Shown: positions 1 through 18,230, numbered from the stretch's first letter. The stretch: 57,286 nucleotides of DNA from Pseudomonadota bacterium (GCA_002862435.1 PKDC01000046.1:1-57286), one strand, 5' to 3'. Made by a program: numbers and translations. Notes: generated by a model not told the origin, from the letters alone.

Positions 1-2117
<2,117 letters not shown>

Positions 2118-2171
2118 AGTCAGAAAAATTCCGCCCACCGCCGCGGAGCAGGGATGGATGACGCGACGCCG

Positions 2172-2199
2172 GGGGCCTGGACGATCGCCTCCAGGCCCC
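2172..2199. terminator. Hairpin between convergent genes
   Basis: Perfect 10-bp inverted repeat GGGGCCTGGA / TCCAGGCCCC with an 8-nt loop, lying between the end of valS and the end of the convergent small gene at 2209. There is no clear T-tract on either side, so it may be a weak bidirectional terminator or a transcript-end stabiliser. Confidence 0.5.
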
Positions 2200-2208
2200 G
2201 ACGACCAG

Positions 2209-2547
2209 TCAGTTCTGTTCTGCCTCTTCCTGGAGCGTCTTGAGATGCTTGCGCGTCAGTTCGTAGAACTGGCGCGATGGTCCCACGTCCTCGAAGATGG
2301 GATCGCCCAACTCGTCCCGTGCCACCACCTGGGAACCTTCCCGGTAAGGCAGCAGGCCCTCAATCTCATCGAGGGCGGCGCTGATCAGTTCCCGCAGCAA
2401 ATCATCCTCGCAGCGCGCCGGATACATCTCGTGCAAGGCCCGCAACCGGGCCAGGTCATGGATCGTCAGCCGCAGGCAGTAATCACGCCGGCTCAGGGGC
2501 GAATGCCCCTCACTTTCCCATGTCTTCAGCAATGCCTTGATCGCCAT
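2209..2547 (-). CDS. Conserved protein of the Pseudomonas 'pilin assembly protein' type
   Basis: A 112-residue soluble protein starting MAIKALLKTW, with a central SRRDYCLRLTIHDLARLRAL helix, then DLLRELISAALDEIEGLLPY, then the conserved tail DELGDPIFEDVGPSRQFYELTRKHL. This matches my memory of a small gammaproteobacterial family labelled 'pilin assembly' or 'type 1 pili tip component'; that label has little experimental backing and no pilus gene lies nearby. A GTG three codons upstream (2556) is an alternative start, but the ATG at 2547 fits the family N-terminus. It converges on valS and lies downstream of the DUF2970 gene, possibly co-transcribed with it. The function is unknown. Confidence 0.85.
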   Translation of the reverse strand: MAIKALLKTWESEGHSPLSRRDYCLRLTIHDLARLRALHEMYPARCEDDLLRELISAALDEIEGLLPYREGSQVVARDELGDPIFEDVGPSRQFYELTRKHLKTLQEEAEQN

Positions 2548-2603
2548 CTTCCGCACTCACCTTTATCTCAAATTCGCGGGCGCCATCAGCACCCAAATTA
2601 CCT

Positions 2604-2825
2604 TCAGGGCGCGGGATGCCCGGCCTGAGCCAGCAACAGCCGCACACCCAGCCAGATCAGTCCAATCAACACCACCGTGGCCGCCGCGCCGACTGCGATG
2701 AAGGCAAAGGGGCTGCCACTGGTGAAATCCCGTTGACGATTCTTCTCGCTCTGAACCCCCAGCAAGGCCGCGAGCACACTGCCCATCACCTGCCAGAATC
2801 CCATGCGTTCATCGCGCTGCGTCAT
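2604..2825 (-). CDS. DUF2970 family small membrane protein
   Basis: A 73-residue protein with the DUF2970 signature GFWQVMGSVLAALLGVQSEKNRQRDF, followed by one long transmembrane segment (FIAVGAAATVVLIGLIWLGV) and a short polar tail. I chose the ATG at 2825 (MTQRDER) because GGAG sits 7 nt upstream; a TTG at 2843 would add six residues. Members of this family are inner-membrane proteins of unknown function found in beta- and gammaproteobacteria. The gene is divergent from moxR and upstream of the 2209 gene on the same strand. Confidence 0.88.
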   Translation of the reverse strand: MTQRDERMGFWQVMGSVLAALLGVQSEKNRQRDFTSGSPFAFIAVGAAATVVLIGLIWLGVRLLLAQAGHPAP

Positions 2826-2941
2826 CTCATTCTCCGTTTGCAAACCGACCGACCGATCATTTCACGATCGCTTCCCGTCATATTCTACCGAGGTCGGCCG
2901 AAAACCTCATTTGAAGCCCTGTTCAGTTCTCCGGAGTTCCC

Positions 2942-3901
2942 ATGTCCGACGTATTCGATCTTCCTCTCCCGCCCCTGATTGATGAGCGGCCGCTGACCCT
3001 CATCCATGAAGCCATCGATCAGGTCGCGCGCGTCGTCCTCGGCAAGGAATACCAGATCCGCCAGGCAGTGGCCTGCCTGCTGGCCGAGGGGCATTTGTTG
3101 CTGGAAGACGTACCCGGTGTGGGCAAGACCACCCTGGCCCATGCGCTGGCGCGCAGCCTGGGGCTGGAATTCCAGCGCGTCCAGTTCACCAGCGACATGC
3201 TGCCCGCCGACATTACCGGCACCTCCATCTATGACCGCGTCAGTGGTCGCTTCACCTTCCATCCGGGGCCGGTCTTCACCCAGTTGATGCTAGCCGATGA
3301 GATCAACCGGGCGACACCACGTACCCAGAGCGCGCTGCTGGAAGCCATGGAAGAAGGCCAGGTCAGCGTGGATGGCGTCAGTCACCGGCTGCCCCAACCC
3401 TTCTTCGTCATCGCCACCCAGAACCCCACACGCCAGACAGGCACTTTCGCCCTGCCGGAATCGCAACTCGACCGCTTCCTGCTGCGCATCAGCCTGGGTT
3501 ATCCGGACCCGGAGGCCGAGCGGGCACTGTTGCGCCTCGGGGAGCGGCGCAGCGCACTGGCGCAATTGCCCAGTCGACTCAGCGCCATTGATCTGTTGGA
3601 TCTGCAACGGCAGGTGCGCCGGGTGCATCTGGCCGAACCACTGCTGTCCTATGTGCTCGCGCTGCTCGACTACACGCGGCGCTGTGGGCGGTTTCGCGAA
3701 GGGCTCTCGCCGCGCGCGGGATTGGGCCTGGTGCGCGCCGCGCAGGCCTGGGCCTTGTTGGCGGGGCGTCAGCATGTGTTACCGGAGGATGTGCAGGCGC
3801 TGTTCGAACCTCTCGCCGATCATCGCCTGCAGCCACTGGAAGGCCGCGAAGAACAACCCATCGGTCCCCGCGATATCCTGGCTGCGGTGGCGGTGCCCTG
3901 A
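2942..3901 (+). CDS. MoxR family AAA+ ATPase
   Basis: A 319-residue MoxR-type AAA+ ATPase. The Walker A motif (PGVGKTT, about residues 58-64), Walker B (LMLADEINRATP), sensor region (FFVIATQNPTRQTGTFALPESQLDRFLLRI) and C-terminal lid domain are intact. MoxR ATPases act as chaperone-like factors, often with VWA or DUF58 partners, in maturation or envelope stress. The ATG at 2942 has GGAG 6 nt upstream. It heads a three-gene operon with the DUF58 and transglutaminase genes (2-nt gap, then a 4-nt overlap), the common MoxR-DUF58-TgpA arrangement. The substrate is not known. Confidence 0.95.
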   Translation: MSDVFDLPLPPLIDERPLTLIHEAIDQVARVVLGKEYQIRQAVACLLAEGHLLLEDVPGVGKTTLAHALARSLGLEFQRVQFTSDMLPADITGTSIYDRVSGRFTFHPGPVFTQLMLADEINRATPRTQSALLEAMEEGQVSVDGVSHRLPQPFFVIATQNPTRQTGTFALPESQLDRFLLRISLGYPDPEAERALLRLGERRSALAQLPSRLSAIDLLDLQRQVRRVHLAEPLLSYVLALLDYTRRCGRFREGLSPRAGLGLVRAAQAWALLAGRQHVLPEDVQALFEPLADHRLQPLEGREEQPIGPRDILAAVAVP

Positions 3902-3903
3902 CC

Positions 3904-4887
3904 ATGCCTGGGGCCGTGATGCGTCATGCCTGGGTGCTGCGCTGGGTCAATCGGCGCCATCCCCCGGTCACCGGACCCATCCGTGTGGAACGCAACCGCA
4001 TCTACATCCTGCCCACCCGGCAGGGCTGGGGATTCGCTCTGCTGCTGGGGATCATGCTCTTGGCCGCCCTCAACTATGGCAACAGCCTGCTGTTCGTGGT
4101 CTGCTTCTGGATGGGCGGCGCGGCCTTCCTGGCCATGTATCACACCCACCGCAACCTGCTGGGACTGGTCATCACGGGACAAGACGCTGCGCCCGTATTC
4201 GCCGGAAACCCAGCCATGTTCAGCCTGCATCTTTCCCACCCCGACACCCTGCCCCGCTACGGGCTGCACCTCCATCACGATGCGCAGATCCTGGCGCTCG
4301 CAGCGCTGCCCGCAGGCGCCGAAACGCCCATTCCCTTAGCCATTCCGGCTCCCCGACGCGGACGTCTGGCAGTCCCCCGCCTGGGACTGTCGACCACCTA
4401 TCCGCTCGGATTGTTCGAAGCCTGGACCTGGATTCATCCGGCGCTGGAAACCCTGGTCTATCCGCATCCGGCCCGGCAAGCGCCGCTGCCCCGGGGCCCT
4501 GCGGCGCAGGGCGGGGTGGGCGCAGCATCCGATCACGGAGAGGGCAGCGAGGACTATCGCGGCCTGCGCAGTTACCGCGCCGGCGATGGCGCGCACCACA
4601 TCGCCTGGCGCACGCTGGCGCGGGAACGAGGGCTCATGGTCAAGCAATTCAGCGAAACCGATCAGCCCGAATGGCAGCTGGACTGGACGCAGTTTGCCCA
4701 AGAAGCGGAAGCCGAACGCATTCTGTCGCTGCTGTGCCGCCAGGCCCTGGAAGCGCACGACTGCGGCGCGCCATTCGCCCTGCGCTTGCCCGATCGCCAG
4801 TTGCCCTTGGGCGTCGGCGAGCGCCACCTGCAACAGGCACTGCGCCACCTCGCCCTTTTCGGTTTGCCGGCACGGGCAGCGCCATGA
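3904..4887 (+). CDS. DUF58 domain membrane protein
   Basis: A 327-residue protein: two N-terminal transmembrane helices (about residues 38-80: GFALLLGIMLLAALNYG and LLFVVCFWMGGAAFLAMY), then a soluble domain with the DUF58 signature GSEDYRGLRSYRAGDGAHHIAWRTLARERGL in shortened, recognisable form. DUF58 proteins are the usual partner of MoxR ATPases. Start ATG at 3904, two bases after the moxR stop; an internal ATG at 3919 is possible. Its stop overlaps the start of the transglutaminase gene as ATGA, suggesting translational coupling. Confidence 0.93.
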   Translation: MPGAVMRHAWVLRWVNRRHPPVTGPIRVERNRIYILPTRQGWGFALLLGIMLLAALNYGNSLLFVVCFWMGGAAFLAMYHTHRNLLGLVITGQDAAPVFAGNPAMFSLHLSHPDTLPRYGLHLHHDAQILALAALPAGAETPIPLAIPAPRRGRLAVPRLGLSTTYPLGLFEAWTWIHPALETLVYPHPARQAPLPRGPAAQGGVGAASDHGEGSEDYRGLRSYRAGDGAHHIAWRTLARERGLMVKQFSETDQPEWQLDWTQFAQEAEAERILSLLCRQALEAHDCGAPFALRLPDRQLPLGVGERHLQQALRHLALFGLPARAAP

Positions 4888-6965
4888 AGGCCGCCCGGCC
4901 CGGCCGCACGCTTGCTATGCTGCTGGGTTGCGTCGCCATCGCCTATCTGCCTCACCTGGCCCATCTGCCGCTGTGGGTCGGCGTTGCACTGGCCGGTTCC
5001 GCTGCGGGACTCATCGCCATCACGGGCGGACGGATGACCGCGCCGGGGCGCTGGCTGCGGCTGGGACTGGCGCTCGCCGGCCTGGCGGCGGTGGCGGCCC
5101 AGTATGGGCGCATCAATGGCGCCGACTCGGGCAGCGCCCTGCTGGCGCTGATGCTGGGGCTCAAGCTGCTGGAGATTCGCACCGGACGGGATCGCATCCT
5201 GGTGGTGTATCTGTGTTTTTTTCTGTTAGGCAGTGGCTTCCTGCACGACCAAGCCTTGCCCGGCGGGGCGCTGGCGCTGCTGGGTCTGCTACCGCTGACC
5301 GCCGCCTGGATTTTGTTGCAGGCGGGCGCGGACGGACCGTCGCCGGCCATGGCCCTGCGCACTGCAGCGGTGCTTCTGGCCCAGGCGCTGCCCCTGATGT
5401 TGATTCTGTTCCTGCTGTTTCCGCGTCTGTCGGGGCCGTTGTGGAGCATTCCGCGGGATACCGGAACCACCCGGTTCGGACTGAGCGACCACATGGCCCC
5501 TGGCGCCATCGCGGCGCTGGGCCAATCCGGGGCGGTGGCTTTCCGCGTGCGTTTCTTCGGTCCCACACCGCCGCCAGCATCCCGCTATTGGCGCGCCCTG
5601 GTGCTCTGGGATTACGACGGTCAAACCTGGCGCACCCGGCAACCTGCCGAAACCAACCCGACGCCGTTGACCCCTCTTGGCGCACCGCTGAGCTACGAGA
5701 TCACACTGGAACCGCAGGGACAACCCTGGCTGCCGCTGCTCGACGTTCCCGCCCGACTGGAGCGCCCCCAGGCGCGGCTCACGGGACGCGAGGCCATCGA
5801 GGGCAAGCCAGTGGAAGAACGCCTGCGTTACGAAGCCAGCTCCTATTTGAACTACCGACTTGCCGCGGAACTCGACCCGGGTCTGCGCGGACGCGCCCTG
5901 GCACTGCCCGAAAAAGGCAATCCCGCGGCGCGCGCGCTCGCTGAACAGTGGCAGGCGCGTCTCGCCGATCCGGCGGAGCGATCCCGCGCAGCGCTGACTT
6001 TGTTCCGACAAGCGCCCTTCTACTACACCCTCGACCCGCCACCCTTGGGCCCAAACGGGATCGACGATTTTCTGTTCAACAGCCGGCGCGGGTTTTGTGA
6101 ACACTATGCCGGCGCCTTTGTGTTCCTGATGCGGGCAGCCGGGGTCCCGGCGCGCGTGGTGACCGGCTACCAGGGAGGCGAGACCAATCCCCTGGGGGAT
6201 TATCTGATCGTGCGCCAGGCCGACGCCCATGCCTGGGCTGAAATCTGGCTCGCGGACCGGGGATGGGTGCGCATCGATCCCACCGCGGCCGTCGCCCCGG
6301 AGCGAATCGAGGACGGCGCGGCCGCAGCGCTGGCGGGTGAACTGTCGGCACCGGTGCGCCTGCTGCGCGAGAGCCAAACGCTGCAACGCCTGCGCCTGAG
6401 CTGGGACGCAGTGAACTACCGCTGGAATGACTGGGTGCTGGGTTATGGCCCGGAAAAGCAACGCACGACGCTGACTCAGTTGGGTTTTGAGTCGGTCGAA
6501 CCGGGACGGTTGATGGGGTGGATGACGCTCATCACCGTGGGCATGGGCGCGATGGTGGGACTGTGGATGGGACGCCGGCGCGAATACCGGCCTGAGGATG
6601 ATCCCGTGGCCGCAGGTTTCGGCCGCCTGACCCGTCGGCTGGCGCGGTCGGGCTATCCAGTTCGACCGGGGGAGGGGCCACGGGATTACCTGGCCCGTTG
6701 CGCCGCAGCCGAGGCAGCCTGGCATGCCCCGCTCGGCGAGCTGTGCGAGCAATACCTGGCCTTGCGCTACGGCCCCGAGCCCGCGCCGCAGGCGTTGCCG
6801 CGATTCAAAAGGACGCTGCGGCGGTTTCATCCCCGCTGGCTGCGCCTGCGCGGGCGCATGCCCCTGTTACACCCTCACGCACCTTCAGTCGACGCACACG
6901 CGACGAACGCCTTGGTCATCCCGGGCGACGCGGCGCGAACAACACCGCGAGCAGCATCAGACTGA
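4884..6965 (+). CDS. TgpA-like transmembrane transglutaminase-domain protein
   Basis: 693 residues. The first roughly 190 residues form a bundle of hydrophobic helices; a periplasmic transglutaminase-like domain follows, with the full catalytic triad Cys405 (GFCEHYAG), His449 (ADAHAWAE) and Asp465 (VRIDPTAA). A further transmembrane helix near residue 550 precedes a cytoplasmic tail (DPVAAGFGRLTRRL...). This matches Pseudomonas TgpA, described as essential in P. aeruginosa. The same frame is open for 1.5 kb upstream, but the ATG at 4884 overlapping the DUF58 stop is the only start that leaves the upstream genes intact. Its 3' end overlaps the convergent DUF4149 gene by about 50 bp. Confidence 0.93.
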   Translation: MKAARPGRTLAMLLGCVAIAYLPHLAHLPLWVGVALAGSAAGLIAITGGRMTAPGRWLRLGLALAGLAAVAAQYGRINGADSGSALLALMLGLKLLEIRTGRDRILVVYLCFFLLGSGFLHDQALPGGALALLGLLPLTAAWILLQAGADGPSPAMALRTAAVLLAQALPLMLILFLLFPRLSGPLWSIPRDTGTTRFGLSDHMAPGAIAALGQSGAVAFRVRFFGPTPPPASRYWRALVLWDYDGQTWRTRQPAETNPTPLTPLGAPLSYEITLEPQGQPWLPLLDVPARLERPQARLTGREAIEGKPVEERLRYEASSYLNYRLAAELDPGLRGRALALPEKGNPAARALAEQWQARLADPAERSRAALTLFRQAPFYYTLDPPPLGPNGIDDFLFNSRRGFCEHYAGAFVFLMRAAGVPARVVTGYQGGETNPLGDYLIVRQADAHAWAEIWLADRGWVRIDPTAAVAPERIEDGAAAALAGELSAPVRLLRESQTLQRLRLSWDAVNYRWNDWVLGYGPEKQRTTLTQLGFESVEPGRLMGWMTLITVGMGAMVGLWMGRRREYRPEDDPVAAGFGRLTRRLARSGYPVRPGEGPRDYLARCAAAEAAWHAPLGELCEQYLALRYGPEPAPQALPRFKRTLRRFHPRWLRLRGRMPLLHPHAPSVDAHATNALVIPGDAARTTPRAASD

Positions 6966-7338
6966 TACCGGCGTAGAGAATCTGGCTGGTGCCATGGACC
7001 GCAAGAAAGCTGACACGGGCATCCGGCCCTAGGGATTTGAAATGCGCCATGAGGGGCTGGAGTGCCAATGCCTGAAGCGTCACGCTGGCCATGGCTGCAT
7101 ACAGGAAAAAACGCGGCCAGCGTGACGTCACCGTCGGCATTTTCCACAGGGCCAGCAGCAAGACGGGAATCCCGCTCAGGAAAACCATGCGAAACAATTC
7201 TCCCGCCAGAGCGCCGGCAAGCACCGGATCCGGCAAGCGCGCGAACAGCAGCGGTGCGACGCCATAACCCACCGTCAGTTGCGCGCCCAACCACAGGGCC
7301 AGCAGATGGCAAGCGCGGCTGCCCCGCCGCGTCGTCAT
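6916..7338 (-). CDS. DUF4149 family membrane protein
   Basis: A 140-residue integral membrane protein with four hydrophobic segments ([72 protein letters not shown]) and the Phe-Leu-rich pattern of DUF4149. Its ATG overlaps the greA stop (ATGA at 7335-7338), so it is the last gene of the carA-carB-greA run and probably translationally coupled to greA. Its end runs about 50 bp into the 3' end of the convergent transglutaminase gene. Function unknown. Confidence 0.88.
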   Translation of the reverse strand: MTTRRGSRACHLLALWLGAQLTVGYGVAPLLFARLPDPVLAGALAGELFRMVFLSGIPVLLLALWKMPTVTSRWPRFFLYAAMASVTLQALALQPLMAHFKSLGPDARVSFLAVHGTSQILYAGISLMLLAVLFAPRRPG

Positions 7339-7807
7339 AGATAGCGGACCTTGATAATCTCCAGGCTGCGGCTGCCAGCGGGGATTTCCACGACAACGAC
7401 ATCCCCTTCCCGCTTCCCCACCAGCGCGCGGGCGATGGGAGAATTGATGGACAGCAGGCCCGCCTTGATGTCGGCTTCATCCTGGCCGACGATGCGATAG
7501 GTCAGTTCTTCGCCGGTATCCTCATCCACCAGGTCGACGGTGGCGCCGAACACCACCCGATCCGATGGCTCCAGCGCCAGCACATCAATCACCTGGGCAT
7601 TCGAGAGTCTGGCCTCGATCTCGGCGATGCGCCCCTCGACGAAGCCCTGCTGCTCACGGGCGGCATGATATTCGGCGTTTTCCTTGAGGTCCCCATGGGC
7701 GCGGGCCTCGGCAATGGCGGCAATGATGCGAGGCCGATCCTGTTTTTTCAGGCGCGCGAGTTCCTCGCGCAGCAATTCGGCGCCGCGGACGGTGATGGGA
7801 ACCCGTG

Positions 7808-7811
<4 letters not shown>
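7335..7811 (-). CDS. greA: Transcription elongation factor GreA
   Basis: A 158-residue GreA. It binds the RNA polymerase secondary channel and stimulates cleavage of backtracked transcripts. An N-terminal coiled coil carries the [15 protein letters not shown] tip motif with the acidic residues needed for cleavage; a C-terminal FKBP-like domain ends [12 protein letters not shown]. Length matches the family. Its ATG overlaps the carB stop (ATGA, 7808-7811), so it is translated from the carAB message, a carB-greA order common in proteobacteria. Confidence 0.98.
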
Positions 7812-11035
<3,224 letters not shown>

Positions 11036-11073
11036 GCGAAAACCTGTCAGTCAGGCGGATGGCGGTAAGGGGC

Positions 11074-12216
11074 TCAGGCCGCCCGCTGGCGCTCCATCAT
11101 CTCGGTGAAACGGGCGAAAAGAGGCCGCAGGTCGTGGGGTCCCGGGCTGGCTTCCGGGTGGCCCTGGAAACCGAAGGCCGGCCGATCGGTGCGCATCACC
11201 CCCTGCAGCGTGCCGTCGAACAACGAGCGGTGGGTGGCGCGCAACTGATCCGGCAGGCTGTCTTCATCCAGCGCAAAGCCGTGGTTCTGGCTGGTGATCA
11301 ACACCCGGCGGCTGTCCAGGTCCATCACGGGGTGGTTGGCGCCGTGGTGGCCAAATTTCATCTTGACCGTGCGCGCGCCACTGGCCAGCCCCAGCAACTG
11401 ATGGCCCAGGCAGATTCCGAACAAGGGGACACCGCGCTCCAGGAAAGTCCGGATCGCCGCGATGGCGTAGTCGCATGGTTCCGGATCGCCAGGCCCATTG
11501 GACAGGAACACCCCATCCGGCGCCATGGCCAAGACCTCGGCGGCGGTGGTGGTGGCCGGCACTACCGTGACCCGACACCCTGCGTCCACCAACAAGCGCA
11601 GGATGTTGCGCTTGATGCCGAAATCGTAGGCCACCACATGGAAGCGGCCCGATGCCGGCGCCTCGCGGTCGGCATCGAACGACGGAGTCGGTTCTTCCCA
11701 GATGTAGGCAGCGGACGCACTGACCTCGCGGGCCAGATCCAGGCCCAGCAAGCCGGGGAAGGCCAGCGCAGCTTCCCGTCCCAGCTCAGGGGCGCGCTGT
11801 GGATCGGCCTGTCCTGCCACGATCGCCCCCCGCAAGGCGCCTTTCTGGCGCAACAGTCGGGTGAGGCGGCGCGTGTCGATCTCGGCAATGGCAACGATGC
11901 CCTGGGCCTGAAGGTAGGTTTCCAGGCTTTGCTCGGCCCGCCAGTTGCTGACCACCTGGGATGCGTCCCGGATGATCAGGCCGGCAACCTTCACCCCATC
12001 GGACTCGGCATCGGCCGCATTCACGCCGACGTTGCCGATGTGGGGATAGGTCAGCGTCACCAGTTGGCGATGATAGGAGGGATCGGTCAGCACTTCCTGA
12101 TAGCCGGTCATGGCGGTGTTGAACACCACCTCCCCGGCGCTTACGCCGGCAACCCCCAGGGAACGGCCGGAAAACACGCTGCCATCTTCAAGAACGAGCA
12201 GGGCGGGTACAGACAA
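11074..12216 (-). CDS. carA: Carbamoyl-phosphate synthase small subunit
   Basis: A 380-residue glutaminase subunit that supplies ammonia to CarB. The class I amidotransferase domain has the nucleophile Cys269 in [13 protein letters not shown] and the [10 protein letters not shown] motif; the N-terminal domain ([17 protein letters not shown]) is typical. The start is TTG at 12216: GGAGG lies 7 nt upstream and no ATG is suitably placed. The rare start codon may moderate CarA levels. A good sigma70-type promoter lies about 170 bp upstream. Confidence 0.97.
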   Translation of the reverse strand: MSVPALLVLEDGSVFSGRSLGVAGVSAGEVVFNTAMTGYQEVLTDPSYHRQLVTLTYPHIGNVGVNAADAESDGVKVAGLIIRDASQVVSNWRAEQSLETYLQAQGIVAIAEIDTRRLTRLLRQKGALRGAIVAGQADPQRAPELGREAALAFPGLLGLDLAREVSASAAYIWEEPTPSFDADREAPASGRFHVVAYDFGIKRNILRLLVDAGCRVTVVPATTTAAEVLAMAPDGVFLSNGPGDPEPCDYAIAAIRTFLERGVPLFGICLGHQLLGLASGARTVKMKFGHHGANHPVMDLDSRRVLITSQNHGFALDEDSLPDQLRATHRSLFDGTLQGVMRTDRPAFGFQGHPEASPGPHDLRPLFARFTEMMERQRAA

Positions 12217-12389
12217 GGGGCCACCTCCGGCACGGGCGTGCGAAAACGGAACGGGATTTGCGTCCCGCCCGGAAAATCCATTGCATCCGAAACAGCGATC
12301 ACGCCCCCGGGAAGAGACGCTGACTCAACGGCCACCCCGAGGCCGGAGTGCCGAGGCAAATGCCCAGCGAGTGCATTCAAACCGCTCTG

Positions 12390-12418
12390 ATTTTAAGGGT
12401 CTTGGCCCTGGATGTCCA
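12390..12418 (-). promoter_or_regulatory. Sigma70-type promoter for carAB-greA
   Basis: On the minus strand TGGACA (12418-12413), a 17-nt spacer, then TAAAAT (12395-12390). It lies just beyond the 3' end of dapB, so carAB can be transcribed independently of the heat-shock run. The leader to the carA TTG is about 165 nt and contains a small GGGA/TCCC hairpin; I cannot say whether it attenuates. Confidence 0.6.
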
Positions 12419-12429
12419 TGCGAGGGCCA

Positions 12430-14408
<1,979 letters not shown>

Positions 14409-14467
14409 GCTTGCGCCTTCGTGCATCAATCGGCAGTGCGCGCCGCCCTGCCCGGTCTCAATTCGCA

Positions 14468-14507
14468 AACGCGCCCGGGGATGATCGGTATCACCCCCGG
14501 GCGCGTT
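14468..14507 (-). terminator. dnaK-dnaJ intergenic hairpin
   Basis: Perfect 13-bp inverted repeat (AACGCGCCCGGGG at 14468-14480, complement at 14495-14507) with a 14-nt loop and no T-tract, 10 nt after the dnaK stop. Such a structure could act as a partial terminator or an mRNA 3'-end stabiliser, giving more DnaK than DnaJ. It must be read through for dnaJ expression, since I see no separate dnaJ promoter. Confidence 0.6.
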
Positions 14508-14516
14508 GCCGTCGCA

Positions 14517-16430
<1,914 letters not shown>

Positions 16431-16468
16431 TTAGCTACTCCAAAAAAACGGAAATTGCGTTCTCCCCA

Positions 16469-16497
16469 AGATGGGGACGGGAGGAATCGGTTTCAAT
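16469..16497 (-). promoter_or_regulatory. Sigma32-type heat-shock promoter of dnaK
   Basis: On the minus strand ATTGAAA (16497-16491), a 14-nt spacer, then CCCCATCT (16476-16469), an exact match to the CCCCATnT -10 element of sigma32 promoters with a near-consensus CTTGAAA -35. It sits in the 81-bp gap between grpE and dnaK, with the dnaK ATG at 16427 and a GGAG ribosome site at 16441-16438. Confidence 0.75.
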
Positions 16498-16508
16498 GCC
16501 CCGGCGCG

Positions 16509-17057
16509 TCAGCCGCCCGGAGCGCGCGCCACGACCACCATTGCGGGCCGGATCAGCCGATCGCTCAAGGCGTAGCCCTTTTGCATGACGTGCAGAATCG
16601 TGTTCTCCGGCGCTGCGGCGGATTCCTGCATCGAAACTGCCGCATGCCACTGGGGATCAAAAACCTCCCCTTGCGGCGCGATTTCGCGCACGCCGAATTT
16701 TTCCAGCGCCGCGCCCAGCATGCGGAGCGTCAGCTCCATGCCCTCGCGCAAGGCCTGGGGTCCGGACTGCTCCGTGCCCGAGGCGGCCAGGCCCAGCTCC
16801 AGGCTGTCCTTGACCGGCAGCAGCTCGTTCACCAAGCGCTCCAGGCCATATTTGTGGGCATTTTCCAGTTCCCGCGCCATTCGGCGCTGCTGGTTTTCTA
16901 GATCGGCCCGGGCACGCAGGTAAAGCTCCCAGTGCTCGCCGGCCTTCTGCTCGGCCTGGGCGAGGCGCGTCTGGAGATCTTCGCCGTCAGCGATTCCAGG
17001 GTCTGTGGTCGCGCCGTCTTGCGGGGACAAATCACTGTTCATATCGGATGGGTTCAT
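16509..17057 (-). CDS. grpE: Nucleotide exchange factor GrpE
   Basis: 182 residues. Nucleotide exchange factor for DnaK. A disordered acidic N-terminus is followed by the long dimerisation helix (LQTRLAQAEQKAGEHWELYLRARADLENQQRR) and the beta-wing domain with the family signature FDPQWHAAV..., ILHVMQKGYALSDRLIRPAMVVVA. The ATG at 17057 has a GAGGGAG-type ribosome site; an in-frame ATG at 17042 lacks one. A consensus sigma32 promoter lies directly upstream, overlapping the end of hrcA. Confidence 0.97.
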   Translation of the reverse strand: MNPSDMNSDLSPQDGATTDPGIADGEDLQTRLAQAEQKAGEHWELYLRARADLENQQRRMARELENAHKYGLERLVNELLPVKDSLELGLAASGTEQSGPQALREGMELTLRMLGAALEKFGVREIAPQGEVFDPQWHAAVSMQESAAAPENTILHVMQKGYALSDRLIRPAMVVVARAPGG

Positions 17058-17136
17058 GAGACCGCTCCCTCGCCGGATGCCATAAATACAATAAAGGCGC
17101 CGCGCGCCCCTGGCATGGCGTCACGGCGGCCCTATG

Positions 17137-17162
17137 ATGGGGATCAATTGGATAAATTCAAG
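17137..17162 (-). promoter_or_regulatory. Sigma32-type heat-shock promoter of grpE
   Basis: On the minus strand CTTGAA (17162-17157), a 14-nt spacer, then CCCCAT (17142-17137) continuing CAT. It overlaps the last codons and stop of hrcA. Predicted transcription starts near 17129, giving a leader of about 70 nt to the grpE ATG. This lets heat-shock sigma factor drive grpE-dnaK-dnaJ without transcribing hrcA. Confidence 0.78.
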
Positions 17163-18196
17163 GCACTGCCAAGCAGCCGCGCGGTGATATCGACGATGGG
17201 GATGACGCGCTGATAGGCCATGCGTGTCGGTCCAATCACCGCCAACACCCCCACCACCTGACCGTTGACCCGATAGGGCGCCGTCACCACGCTGCAGTCA
17301 TCCAGCACGCGATAGCCCGATTCCTCGCCGATGAAGATCTGTGCGCCCTCTCCCTGGAGCGCCTGATCGAGCAGGTGCAACATCTCGCGCTTGGCCGTGA
17401 AGGCATCAAACAGCGCCCGGAGCTTCTCCACATGGGAAAGCTCCTTGAAATCCATCAGGTTGGACTGACCGGCAATGACGTAATCAGCCTCTTCGGGGAC
17501 GTCGAACACCACGCTGGCCAGTTCGACCGCAGCGCGCATCAGCTCATCCATGTCCGCCCGGGTGCGCCGCATTTCCTCGACGATGGCGTCGCGGACCTGC
17601 TGGATGCCTTTCCCCACGAACAGGGTATTGAGGTAGTTGGAGGCCTGCTGCAATTCGGAGGCGCTGAAGGGACGTTCCACCTTGAGGATACGGTTTTGCA
17701 CCTCCTGGCCTTCGAAGACCAGCACGGCGAGGACCTGATGCCCGGACAGCGGCAGGAATTCGATATGGCGCAAACCCAGTTGCTCACGGCGCGGCAAGGT
17801 GACCACGCCCGCCATGCGGGTAATGCCGGAGAGCAGGCGGGACGCGGTATCTATGACCTGCTGGCGAGTCACGGTCTCGTCGGCCACGAACCCCTGCTCG
17901 AGCAGGGCCAACTGCGCGGACTCCAGCGGCTGGACCGTCAGCAGGCTATCGACAAACAAACGATAGCCGCGCACCGTGGGCACGCGACCGGCAGAGGCAT
18001 GCGGAGACTGCAAAAACCCCTGTTCCTCCAGATCGAGCAGGGCATTGCGTATCGACGCGGGACTGAGATCCAACCCGCTTTCCCGGGCAATGGTACGCGA
18101 CCCGACCGGCTCACCTTCACGGATGAAGCGGTCGATCAGGGTTTTCAGAATGATCTGGGCCCGTTCGCCCAGGGCATGCGGTGTTGTCGTTGACAT
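17144..18196 (-). CDS. hrcA: Heat-inducible transcription repressor HrcA
   Basis: 350 residues. Winged-helix repressor that binds CIRCE operators and represses class I heat-shock genes. N-terminal winged helix (LGERAQIILKTLIDRFIREGEPVGSRTIARESG...SPASIRNALLDLEEQGFL), then the conserved SPHASAGRVPTVRGYR and a GAF-like effector domain, ending in VIGPTRMAYQRVIPIVD. The start is one of two adjacent ATGs (18199 or 18196); the second sits better behind GGTGAGG. The open frame extends 68 codons further upstream, but that part is not HrcA-like and crosses the operator. A CIRCE element and a sigma70-type promoter lie just upstream, so the gene is probably autoregulated. Confidence 0.96.
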   Translation of the reverse strand: MSTTTPHALGERAQIILKTLIDRFIREGEPVGSRTIARESGLDLSPASIRNALLDLEEQGFLQSPHASAGRVPTVRGYRLFVDSLLTVQPLESAQLALLEQGFVADETVTRQQVIDTASRLLSGITRMAGVVTLPRREQLGLRHIEFLPLSGHQVLAVLVFEGQEVQNRILKVERPFSASELQQASNYLNTLFVGKGIQQVRDAIVEEMRRTRADMDELMRAAVELASVVFDVPEEADYVIAGQSNLMDFKELSHVEKLRALFDAFTAKREMLHLLDQALQGEGAQIFIGEESGYRVLDDCSVVTAPYRVNGQVVGVLAVIGPTRMAYQRVIPIVDITARLLGSALNLSN

Positions 18197-18230
18197 CATC
18201 CTCACCCAGAATGGCTTTGTCCAAGATCGC

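Noticed and set aside
3297..4883. Upstream extension of the transglutaminase frame
   Set aside because: The frame is open but overlaps moxR and DUF58 genes in another frame and is Arg/Pro-rich; the real start is the ATG at 4884.
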